In this document: positions 43,326 through 51,657 of the stretch, piece after piece
How positions within the stretch are numbered: the first letter of the stretch is position 1
Layout: every line of letters starts with the position of its first letter
Source: Chondrus crispus
Taxonomy: Eukaryota > Rhodophyta > Florideophyceae > Gigartinales > Gigartinaceae
Direction: 5' to 3'
Length of the DNA: 64,000 bases
NCBI RefSeq assembly: GCF_000350225.1
Contig: NW_005178981.1
Coordinates: 186,001 to 250,000 of the forward strand
Position numbers and translations under genes: made by a program
The notes under the pieces: model-generated
The model's input: only the letters and a program-made list of their open reading frames with translations
Told to the model about the DNA's origin: nothing
Database searches by the model: none

Positions 43326-45743
43326 TCAACAAAAACGGCCGGTAGTCATCGCAGTCTGCTTGTCGGGAATTCGGTACACCGCGTGGTTGTAACCGAGCGC
43401 GGCCCTTGACTTGCAGTAGCCAGGATTGAACAAAACTTCGGAGTGGTGGCCGATGAAGATGTTCCGGATGTCGTTCTCCCCATTTTGTAGCCTATAAGTG
43501 CATATCTCGGTTGCTCGACCGGGAGATCCGGACGAAAAATGCATCATAGCAAGTAGGGAGTCTTGGATGATTTGGCAATGAGCGAGAAACTGCAAGACTC
43601 CTGTTTTCGTCATTGGAACACCAGCGAGTTGAATTTCTCGGTCTTGGCCAGAGGTAGGGGATGGGCCAAGACCGGATGCCTCATCTTGTGTAGGAACCCT
43701 GCGCGGAAAGGAACATGTGGGGTGGACGCAAGGTGTGCGATGGAGGTAATCGGCCGATGGATTCATTAGAGCATGGAGGAGATGGGCAACGTTGGCCTGC
43801 ACCCAGGAAGCGTGGTGAGTGAGGGAGGAGAGAAGGGAAAAGCCAGGAGCGCGGTTCGTGGGGTCGTCACGCAGAGATAAAACGAGTCGTTGGAAATCAG
43901 GAGGAAGCTCGGCCCCCAGAAGACAGTGTTCGTAGAAGAACTTGTCGAAAGTCTTGTGTTGGTTTGTGATGATCGTCCCCAAAAGAGGCATGGAGAGGTG
44001 GTGAGATTTGATGATTCCACAAGGGTGTTGCTTGTGAATGGCACAGACGGCGAAAGAGATTGGACCTTCCTCATGTTTTATGATTCGCATGATGACATCC
44101 AAAGTTTTTCGTATGAATGTAGCGGCAGTGTTGACATCTTGATCGACGGTTGCGATGATGGCAGCAGCTGGATCTTGGTGGTTCTCGTTGAGGTGGGCGG
44201 CCGGAAGGGGCGTTTCTGCTACTCGGCGGAGTTCTTGAATCGCTGTCACGGAAACAGCGTATTGGAGGGCGGCAAGAATGTGACTCATGTCACCGGCTTC
44301 GGCGAGTCTGAGGGTCGGGGAAGTCTCGGCGAAGAGTGGGGCGGAACTTGCAACGACGGTAGCGGCGACAACAAAATTACGAACGGCCAAGTTGGTGAGG
44401 AGGTCGACATGCCTGAGCCGGACGAGGAGCAAGCTTTTCATGGCATCGTGAAGGCGACTGTGTAAGGCGTGGGAGAGAGTTTCACCTGGAGTCTCGTGGA
44501 GAGATGTGCGATTGAGCTCATGAAAGAAGGCGTCGATCGCGACGGAAGTCTGTTCATTACGGGAAAAGTCGGCGTCCCGTGTCTGATGGGTGAAGAAGAG
44601 GAGGCGGGCAACATGACTAGCATATCTTCGTTCTGCCACGGATTGAACCCGTCGGAAGGGCGTAGTGCCGTGGAGGTTTATCGCTTGACGAAATCCATGC
44701 GTGACGTCCCTGACGACCTTGGCGATACTTTGAAAGTATAGATGGACGCAGGTTGCAACCGTGGATAAAGTTGCTTGAACGTCCCCCGTCGTGACGGCAC
44801 CCGTGAGTTGAGCTGCCTTCTCACGGCGTAAAGGCAGAGCGTCGAGGGCTTCATCAAAGTCGGTGATCGACAGGAATGTGTTGCGGAGGGCGATGCCGGA
44901 GTCTGCGTCATTTTCCTCCAATTCGGTATGAGATCGTCGACCCGGGGCCAGGTCCGAACTGGAACACGTTAGACGGGCCAGTACGTCGGCGGCACATTTG
45001 TGGAGCTCATAAGACGGGGAGTTGGGGTCTGGAGTGATGAGGTCTAGAGTTGAGTCGGTTGTTGTGTCCATGGGGAGGGGTGACGACACCGGGGCGGATT
45101 GGATGGGATCTTCTTCTTCTGAGTCAGGAATGCCGACGGGGACTTGGGAGACGGTGACCATTTCCCCGATTGGCTCTTCGGCCGTAACGGGAAAGTATTT
45201 GGTCTTGGCACCATTAAACAGAGACTGGGCGCGAACAGCACCGCGGCCAATGATTTGATCAACCTCGGTCGGCGAGGGGTTTCCGGGTGCATCAGGCGGG
45301 TGGACGGAGTTCATATGTTGTCGAAGCCGTTTCGGGGTGCCCTTGGAGAGCTTGCAAAGAGGACAGAAGTAGACTAATTTGCAAGTGAATCCTTGAAGCG
45401 GGGGGAGGCTCTTGATCGGAAGAGTGATTGCCGGATCGGGGAGGAATTGGGGAGCCTGCAGGTAGTCGGAAAGGAGCGGAGAATCGGAAACAGAGGTACG
45501 GTGGAAGGAGAGGGCTTCTTCTGCGAGTCTAGAGCGCTGTGCGGCCTGGGGAGTAGGGATGTTGTGAACGTGGCGCAAGTGGTCGCTGAAGGCCCTTGCG
45601 CTGGGGGACCCGCTCTTGCAATCGACGCAGACAAGGATGAGGGGGATGGAATGGAAGCCAACAGACAAGGACGTAGGTGCGAGATGCAGTGGCACCCGAG
45701 GATCGTTGCGGACGAAAGCGGCGGCATGCGATGGCGTAGTCAT
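43326..45743 (-). CDS. OrsD-like C2H2 zinc-finger protein without helicase part
   Basis: An intronless gene of 805 codons from the ATG at 45743; an in-frame ATG at 45881 would add 46 residues. Two zinc fingers lie near the N-terminus: 'CVDCKSGS...HLRHVH' and 'CPLCKLSKGTPKRLRQHMNS' followed by VH, then 'VRAQSLFNGAKTKYFPV'. This is the pattern of the OrsD/DUF3505 domain that precedes RecQ-type helicases in many fungal proteins, including telomere-linked ones. The C-terminus has 'SGSPGRATEI' and 'RNIFIGHHSEV', matching the 'GQPARGTE...RNIFI' block of the same proteins. The frame stops 30 residues later ('TTGRFC'), where the helicase would begin. The minisatellite lies downstream. Either the helicase part is lost, or a shorter family exists. 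Confidence 0.65.
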   Translation of the reverse strand: MTTPSHAAAFVRNDPRVPLHLAPTSLSVGFHSIPLILVCVDCKSGSPSARAFSDHLRHVHNIPTPQAAQRSRLAEEALSFHRTSVSDSPLLSDYLQAPQFLPDPAITLPIKSLPPLQGFTCKLVYFCPLCKLSKGTPKRLRQHMNSVHPPDAPGNPSPTEVDQIIGRGAVRAQSLFNGAKTKYFPVTAEEPIGEMVTVSQVPVGIPDSEEEDPIQSAPVSSPLPMDTTTDSTLDLITPDPNSPSYELHKCAADVLARLTCSSSDLAPGRRSHTELEENDADSGIALRNTFLSITDFDEALDALPLRREKAAQLTGAVTTGDVQATLSTVATCVHLYFQSIAKVVRDVTHGFRQAINLHGTTPFRRVQSVAERRYASHVARLLFFTHQTRDADFSRNEQTSVAIDAFFHELNRTSLHETPGETLSHALHSRLHDAMKSLLLVRLRHVDLLTNLAVRNFVVAATVVASSAPLFAETSPTLRLAEAGDMSHILAALQYAVSVTAIQELRRVAETPLPAAHLNENHQDPAAAIIATVDQDVNTAATFIRKTLDVIMRIIKHEEGPISFAVCAIHKQHPCGIIKSHHLSMPLLGTIITNQHKTFDKFFYEHCLLGAELPPDFQRLVLSLRDDPTNRAPGFSLLSSLTHHASWVQANVAHLLHALMNPSADYLHRTPCVHPTCSFPRRVPTQDEASGLGPSPTSGQDREIQLAGVPMTKTGVLQFLAHCQIIQDSLLAMMHFSSGSPGRATEICTYRLQNGENDIRNIFIGHHSEVLFNPGYCKSRAALGYNHAVYRIPDKQTAMTTGRFC

Positions 45744-46149
45744 TGCGCGTGAAGTCGGGAGAGCGGGAAAGGAGGCGAGAGGTGAGGGGTTTCGGGGATG
45801 CAAAACGCTGGGGAAGGAGAGAAGAGGTAAAGAGAGAGAGCGGGGGGTCAGTGAGTACAAGAACCCTGTATATGTAAACATTGCGTCGAAATAAGACCTG
45901 CGAGGGGCTCATACTGAGTAGGAGAACGGGGAGCCTGGGTAGCACAGAAAGGAAGGGTTGACGTTCCGATACGTGGTGAAGTTCTACGATGATGTGGAGA
46001 ATTTGGCATAGTTAGTAGTGGGTGTCAAGGAAGTAGGGTCATGAAATTAAGGGTGATTACGTGAGTTAGGGAAACACGTCGCTGTATGGCGTCAGAAGGG
46101 AATGGGGATGTGAATTTGATCTGTGGTTTGCCAGAGTCTGAATGAGGTG

Positions 46150-46345
46150 CAGGTTGAGCAATTTTGCTTTTGGTTGAAGTTATGAGTGTGCATCTCGAAT
46201 TTGAGATTAGGGGGAGGAGGGGGATTACGGGAACACAGTTGTCCATGTACATTCCTAACAGTGGGGGCCGGTGGCTGTATACTTCCAAAAAGTTCTTCGA
46301 CCGACTTTCCTACGCTGACGGCTTCCCAAGTCCAGGAAAATTCTA
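46150..46345 (+). pseudogene. Fragment of an element dioxygenase gene
   Basis: The translation 'MYIPNSGGRWLYTSKKF' followed by 'DGFPS' corresponds to 'MYIPKTGGRWLLTAKGC' and 'DFPS' of the protein encoded at 31448-34270, just before its HxD motif. Only this island is recognisable; both sides are decayed. This is a third member of the family in the window. Confidence 0.65.
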
Positions 46346-46925
46346 ACTAATTGAAAACTCAATATTAACATTAAATATATAATGATTACAACATGCGCTA
46401 ATTAGTAACGAAATCACGTCCCAAGGACGCGGGGGTTTGGAGAACCATTGTCTGGTTGATGGTAGAGCTTGTGCAACAATTAAATGATCATTAAATATTA
46501 ACCACAATTATTTACTAATTACAATATTTCTAATTAGGGGATTAATGGAGTAGGAGATTAATTAATGTCTGACACTGTCAAGCAAGAGTTAACAGCTGAC
46601 ACTGTCCAGCAATTACGCGGACAACTCCCACGTACAACGGTCGTCACACACGACCTCCATTCGAGTTGGTGTGCTTGTTTAATGCATTGGGTCTATATAT
46701 TTGCAGACTTATTACTGCACTCTAGGGCACTCTAGACTTCGTATTGTGACATTACGGCTTAAAAGACGTAGTCGATTCCACGATAGATTGGCAAAGGATA
46801 TATAAGTAAAGTTTGTTGTTCAGTTATAGTGGGGGATTTTTCGACTATAGAGCCCTGCCGGGCTCTCAAAAATATCAGGGTACATCGCGCAGGCTTGCAA
46901 GAGCAGGCAAGGTCTTTGGTATGAT
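46346..46925. other. AT-rich spacer, no supported gene
   Basis: It includes a short near-repeat ('ctgacactgtc.agcaa' at about 46569 and 46594) and an AT-rich stretch. It could belong to the left side of the neighbouring pogo-like transposon, but no matching terminal repeat was found. Confidence 0.4.
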
Positions 46926-46995
46926 ATGCAATGTTCTGTCGTGGAACAAGATTTTCAAAAGCTGTATGGGTGGCCAGCCATACTGCAACTAATGT

Positions 46996-47095
46996 NNNNN
47001 NNNNNNNNNNNNNNNNNNNNNNNNNNNNNNNNNNNNNNNNNNNNNNNNNNNNNNNNNNNNNNNNNNNNNNNNNNNNNNNNNNNNNNNNNNNNNNN
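46996..47095. other. Assembly gap (100 N)
   Basis: Exactly 100 N, the usual placeholder for a gap of unknown length. Any frame that appears to span it is not real. Confidence 0.98.
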
Positions 47096-47459
47096 ACATC
47101 CAGAGTCTATATCAGAAGAGTCAGCTCTCGGTCAAGCCATTGATCTTGGATTAGGGGATTTTGCGGCATTTACTGGCATTGAGCAAGATCAATTTAACGG
47201 TGATTCAGATAGTGAGGACGATCGCTCTACTGTGCCAGCGAAAGACCGGACAGGACGCAAACCGTCGCTTGCTCGGTATCGCGGAACATTAGGAGCTCTA
47301 TCTAACGAACTCAGTTGTATTATGACGGACGCGAATCTAATTCAATCGGGGCTGCCTTCGACCATCAAGTCACTTCTGTATGAGGAACAAAGCCGCGTAA
47401 GGAGGCTTCAGCGTTCGAATCTGAGGCAAAATCGTATGGATAGCTTCTGTAGTCGTTGA
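47096..47459 (+). pseudogene. C-terminal part of a pogo/Tigger-like transposase
   Basis: About 120 codons continue from the gap to a stop at 47459. The protein has an acidic stretch ('GDSDSEDDRST') and a basic, Arg-rich tail, as seen after the DDE core in pogo/Tigger transposases. The DDE core itself would lie in the gap. The assignment rests mainly on the terminal inverted repeat about 260 bp downstream. Confidence 0.45.
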
Positions 47460-47695
47460 TGGTTCGTTTCTAGTGTGCATTTCGGCCTCGATAAAGTGAA
47501 CTCTGGGGTTTTCATGTTTTTGTATGTTCATGGTATCGCGTAGTTCATTCTATAGAGTCTAGTTCACGTTAGAAATACGAAAACGTCGATTCTGGGCCAA
47601 AAAAGCGGGGTGGCGCCTCCCTCATAGTCCTCCAGTTCAGTGTACCGAGACAGTTCATCATATCAGGTACGCAGCTTATCGAGACTTTACTCTGT

Positions 47696-47721
47696 AGTTT
47701 TGATAGCGAGGGACCACTGTA
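47696..47721 (-). mobile_element. Right end of a pogo/Tigger-like DNA transposon
   Basis: Read inward on the minus strand, the end is TA-CAGTGGTCCCTCGCTAT, followed by sub-terminal 'ctcgataag' and 'gaact' motifs. This is the style of pogo/Tigger ends with a TA target duplication (47720-47721). The left end was not found and may be in or beyond the gap. Confidence 0.55.
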
Positions 47722-47928
47722 GTGGCTATTATGTTGGTCGGGCTACTCTTTTGCTGCGGTTATGTACTGCCACAAGAGCGCGCCAGGGACTTACCTGTCT
47801 TACATGGACGCACCCGCCATAGCGTAGCGAATCATCTTCATGTCCACCGTAATCACATAATCTCAAACCTGGTCTGGAAGTGCAGGAAATTGCTTTTTTA
47901 TTGTTAGGACCCTGTCAGTATTGGAACT

Positions 47929-49914
47929 TTACATGGAATCCCCACCGTTACCGTTGCTGTGGTAGACGAAGCCCTCTATACCGTAGTCTACGAAAATTTC
48001 AGATCCTGGACTGATTAGGGTCTGTGCTTCCACGACCAAAATAGTCGGCTGAACTAATTGGGACGGATGAGTGGGAGCTTGCGGTGCCATTAACCTTGCG
48101 TTTTGTGGGCGGGGAAACAGCAGCTGCCCCTGTCTGTGTGCTTCGAATTCTTCGTCGTCGTGGTGATAGCGCGCGTCGTTGATGTAACCACCCATTGTGC
48201 ATGGTGTAGGGACAACGCATATTACCTTTCGACCGTTCAGCAGGTCCTTGACGGCGTTGAATCCGTGTCCGCGTATGTTCACTTGCAGCGCATATTTGTT
48301 GTAGCGATGTATGTCTACCCCGAGTACACCGCCGCCATATTTCTTTGCCATCTGCCTGCGCTTTCCGAGATCGTGGTATACCAACGTACCAAAGTACGAA
48401 CAGATTAGGTCCCCCTTCTGAAAAGTCTTTGCCGCAAATACACCCTGACCAGCCATTTGGTGCTTGATGGTTGAGGTTGCGACGAACAAACCGTTGGCAG
48501 CTGCATCAATCTGCAAAAGTTGTTTCGTGTCTGATTGTTCAAGCAGGCCTTGGTATTGACGGGGCCATTCATGGAATGGCTTGTTCATGCAGTCAATCAG
48601 GAATCCTCGATTATCCCAAGTGGATGCTAGATGAGACAGAATATGGTCGGGGAAGCATTGGTATGGTGGCATTCCTTTTGGAGCGTTCCACCTGGGATCA
48701 AGCATCTCTGGAGGGGCGTACTGTTCATGCACAGAACAAACTAAAGGAAGGAACTTCGACAATAGTTTGATATCTGTGGCCTTGGTAGCAATGGCTGATG
48801 CTGTTCTTCGTAAGACATGGTTGGAAGCCACAGCAAAGCATGCTTCATCTACTTCGCACCCGACAAATCTGCGATGATTGGGGAGAGTCATGCAAGCATG
48901 GGCAGTTGAGAAGGTACCGGCGAATAAACCCACCACGATATCACCTGGCTGAGAGAACCTGCAGATGAGTTCCTTGAGGAGGGCAACTGGTTTCTGCTCT
49001 GCGCGGAGAGCAAAGGTCTTTGATGGGTCGTTGCTGTTGCATCCTCGGAGCTGTTCACCGGGAAGAAGCCACATGACATTGTTAATGATGTTCTTGAAGG
49101 CCGGAAATGTTGAAGGGACGTAGTTAAAGTTCTTGTAGTTAACCATCGCTTCTTCCTCTTTGTATGTAAGACCGTTTTTCTTGATATGGACTGCCAATTC
49201 GGCCCCATTTACGAGTGAACACTTCTTTCCCGGGGGTACTGTGATGACTGAGGGATGTCTCTTGACTATCAAGGGCATCGAATCCACAGTGAATGTGGGC
49301 CTCTTTTGGCCCCTGCCGAGGTCTGTAGTCGAGGCTTTGAACTTTCTACGCCATGTCATGAATTGCTGTATCGAGCAGAAAATGATGCCGTGTCCACCTT
49401 TTCTAAGGACCATAGCTGCAGTTTTCACGACCTCGTCCATGTCTTCATTTGTGAGGCAATCATGGGCCGAGTTTTTCTTGTCCGACTGTCTTCTCGTGTT
49501 ATAGGGAGGGTCACATAGAAGCAATTGAGCTCCTGAAGAACTTAAAGGGTCCGTAGGTGCGATAAAATCTTCCAGCTCGATGATTTCCTCGAAGCTTGAC
49601 CGGTACAGCCTCAGATATGGTTTCAGTGCATCTTCCAACTCTTCCATCTTTTTCTTTATCGCTTGGTTTGAAATCGCGCGAGTTCCATTGGCTGGGATCT
49701 TGGTAGAGAATGGTTCGAGTGGAGTCTCAGCAGCCGACCGCTCAGGTCTTACTGGAATAATGTTGCCAACAATTTCCTTGACTCGAGGGGCTGTACGTAC
49801 GTAGTTTTGTACAGCTGACCGCAATCTCATCTCCGTCTCTAACTCCTTTCGAACTGTGTTGGTAAGTCGAAGCGGTATTTTAGAAAAGCGTTGAGGAACT
49901 CCTTCCTTGTGCAC
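47929..49914 (-). CDS. DNA amino-methyltransferase fused to a SET domain
   Basis: The N-terminal part has the catalytic motif IV 'CDPPYNTRR' (Asp at 49512-49510) and, later, motif I 'VVGLFAGTFSTAHAC' with 'RRFVGCEVDEACFAVA'. The order IV then I is that of beta-class N6-adenine/N4-cytosine DNA methyltransferases of bacterial type. The C-terminal third is a SET domain: 'GDLICSYFG', 'GGYINDARYHHDDEEF' and 'GSEIFVDYG', the substrate and SAM-binding blocks of lysine methyltransferases. The protein may couple DNA and histone methylation. The frame has no ATG at its 5' end (it would start at GTG). It continues in the same frame from the upstream 325-codon segment, separated only by a TAG, so the two are most likely one gene. 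Nuclear location is inferred. Confidence 0.75.
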   Translation of the reverse strand: MHKEGVPQRFSKIPLRLTNTVRKELETEMRLRSAVQNYVRTAPRVKEIVGNIIPVRPERSAAETPLEPFSTKIPANGTRAISNQAIKKKMEELEDALKPYLRLYRSSFEEIIELEDFIAPTDPLSSSGAQLLLCDPPYNTRRQSDKKNSAHDCLTNEDMDEVVKTAAMVLRKGGHGIIFCSIQQFMTWRRKFKASTTDLGRGQKRPTFTVDSMPLIVKRHPSVITVPPGKKCSLVNGAELAVHIKKNGLTYKEEEAMVNYKNFNYVPSTFPAFKNIINNVMWLLPGEQLRGCNSNDPSKTFALRAEQKPVALLKELICRFSQPGDIVVGLFAGTFSTAHACMTLPNHRRFVGCEVDEACFAVASNHVLRRTASAIATKATDIKLLSKFLPLVCSVHEQYAPPEMLDPRWNAPKGMPPYQCFPDHILSHLASTWDNRGFLIDCMNKPFHEWPRQYQGLLEQSDTKQLLQIDAAANGLFVATSTIKHQMAGQGVFAAKTFQKGDLICSYFGTLVYHDLGKRRQMAKKYGGGVLGVDIHRYNKYALQVNIRGHGFNAVKDLLNGRKVICVVPTPCTMGGYINDARYHHDDEEFEAHRQGQLLFPRPQNARLMAPQAPTHPSQLVQPTILVVEAQTLISPGSEIFVDYGIEGFVYHSNGNGGDSM

Positions 49915-49935
49915 TTTGAACCTTACGAAACCGGG

Positions 49936-50913
49936 CTATTTGATGTGAGATGGCAGTGCGTAGAGCTCGTGCGCATGTGTCATTGAATGAATGTCTTGGA
50001 AGAACTCTGTGGCAAGAGTGCGTAGGCACTCATCCAGGCTGTTGGTTCTATCACAGACGTGTGCGAACGTTTCTTCTTTCTTATGTGTCAGAGAAGCATG
50101 GGGCTCAAATCGCTTCGCTTGCGAGCTTCTGAGAAAGCCTTCTGTACGTGACTGAATGACCCGAAACTGAACGAAATCCGAGGTCAACTGAAGATATAGG
50201 AGGAACATGCTTTCGACACCGTCAAAACCGAAGCTGGCAGCATACGTATCCCACGCTCTGACCACTTGCTGAATTGCAGCTCCTATTCTAACTGCTTTTT
50301 CGGTAGTGAGGGCGCTCAAGGTTAAGCTGGGAGGGTACGAGGTCGGTTGTGCTATTGATCTTGTTATTTTCCTTTTCTTTGCAGGCCTCTCCTCGTTGAT
50401 GCTCTTCGTAATGTCAATAATCACGGATACGAAAATGAGCTGCTCGAATCGGGTGACAGGTTCCGTTTTGTAGGCGTAGGTTTTATCTTTTTTAGGCTTC
50501 GTCCATGAAAGGCCACTATCTGTGAAGAAAGAGCAAACCAAGTGCCTGTGATTTAAAGGGAATCCTTCGCGTGATGTGTGCTCGAATACGTCTCGAAGTC
50601 GCCTATCGGTTTCATTGTGCATCATATCAACGGCGGCAGCAGTGCGAAAGTACAATCCATTGCTACTAGTTTGGAGCTTGGCAATGAGCTGAGTCTTTTC
50701 GTAGTTTGTGTAGTCGTTGCCTTCGGTAACAAAAAGGAGTATGTCCTTGACGGCTGGTGGCATCTCCATTTCTGCACGGTTAGCGAAAACCTTCTGGACC
50801 CATTCGCAGAACTTTGCAAAAGGAAGGTCTCTGGCTTTCGCGGTGGGTTCCAAAGCATCCCAAGCATCCCGAACGGCTATTGAAAGCTTTGCAAAAGTAG
50901 TGAGCTTTGCCAT
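49936..50913 (-). CDS. N-terminal segment of the methyltransferase-SET gene
   Basis: It starts at an ATG with a strong context (accATGG) at 50913 and runs 325 codons to a TAG at 49938-49936. The protein is helical, without membrane segments, and contains a basic 'KKRK' stretch (in 'RPAKKRKITRS') that could be a nuclear signal. No domain is recognised. The following 661-codon segment is in the same frame, and the sequence across the TAG ('LPSHIK', stop, 'PGFVRFKVHKEG') reads like continuous protein. The TAG may be a recent nonsense mutation, a sequencing error or a recoded stop. The frame also extends upstream to 51180, but that part looks like 5' UTR. Confidence 0.6.
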   Translation of the reverse strand: MAKLTTFAKLSIAVRDAWDALEPTAKARDLPFAKFCEWVQKVFANRAEMEMPPAVKDILLFVTEGNDYTNYEKTQLIAKLQTSSNGLYFRTAAAVDMMHNETDRRLRDVFEHTSREGFPLNHRHLVCSFFTDSGLSWTKPKKDKTYAYKTEPVTRFEQLIFVSVIIDITKSINEERPAKKRKITRSIAQPTSYPPSLTLSALTTEKAVRIGAAIQQVVRAWDTYAASFGFDGVESMFLLYLQLTSDFVQFRVIQSRTEGFLRSSQAKRFEPHASLTHKKEETFAHVCDRTNSLDECLRTLATEFFQDIHSMTHAHELYALPSHIK

Positions 50914-51507
50914 GGTAATGCTATGAGATGAAGGATGGGAGGATATATTAGGTAGAAGGCAGGGGTGGTGATTGACTCGTGCGAGGGCGGCGTGGATTCT
51001 GTTGTCGGTAGTCTTTTTAAATTGGGGCAACAAAAGAAGTAGGAAGGCGCCGGATAGCAATCGGGTAAGTGCGACGAATGGGGAACGACGTGTGCCGACG
51101 CTGGATGGGAGACTCTTTAAAGAGTGTAGTTGTTGTTGGAAGAATGAAGGGGAATGGTCGAAAGATCTGAAGAGGGACACGGCAGTGGAAATGTGACGAT
51201 AAGTCAGCCGGATGAGGTGAATGGGTCGACCGAGACTTTCAAAGACGGATTAGCGCAGTGGTCAGAGAAGGGGATCCCAAGCGTGTTTGTTGGGGTGGGG
51301 GAGGCACAGCGACGGATAACGCTAATCCTCTGATGAATCGAGGGATCGCGAGGTGGAGAATGGTCATAAAATGGGGTTTGGGCGTGCTTAGTCGGCGTGG
51401 GAGGGCGAGGGAGGGCGAGGGAAAGACGTGTGGAGGCCGATGGGAAGTTGGGGGAAGTTGGGTTGAGATGACGTAGTACAGCGTAGTACGACATTGGTTT
51501 CAGGTGT

Positions 51508-51657
51508 AGTATGATTTGGCAATCATACTGGCAAAGAGTGGGAAATTTTATTATTAAAACATGCTTGGCCGAGTATGATTGCCGAATCATACTGACCGGA
51601 ACCCCGAAAAAATTACTGAAAAGTAGGTCTTTCCCAGTATGATTGGGCAATCATACT
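51508..51657. promoter_or_regulatory. Three 22-bp palindromes at exact 64-bp spacing
   Basis: Sites at 51508-51529, 51572-51593 and 51636-51657 each have perfect 9-bp arms AGTATGATT and AATCATACT around a 4-bp centre (TGGC, GCCG, GGGC). Start-to-start spacing is 64 bp in both cases. They lie 0.6-0.75 kb upstream of the methyltransferase-SET start codon. The sequence between the sites differs, so only the palindromes are conserved. This looks like an operator-style array for a dimeric DNA-binding protein; the binding protein is unknown. Confidence 0.7.

Noticed and set aside
46926-47459. A frame that runs through the N gap
   Set aside because: The gap length is arbitrary, so the two sides cannot be assumed to be in frame.
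51243-51310. tRNA-like A box ('ttagcgcagtggtcagag')
   Set aside because: No B box or clover-leaf could be found within the expected distance.
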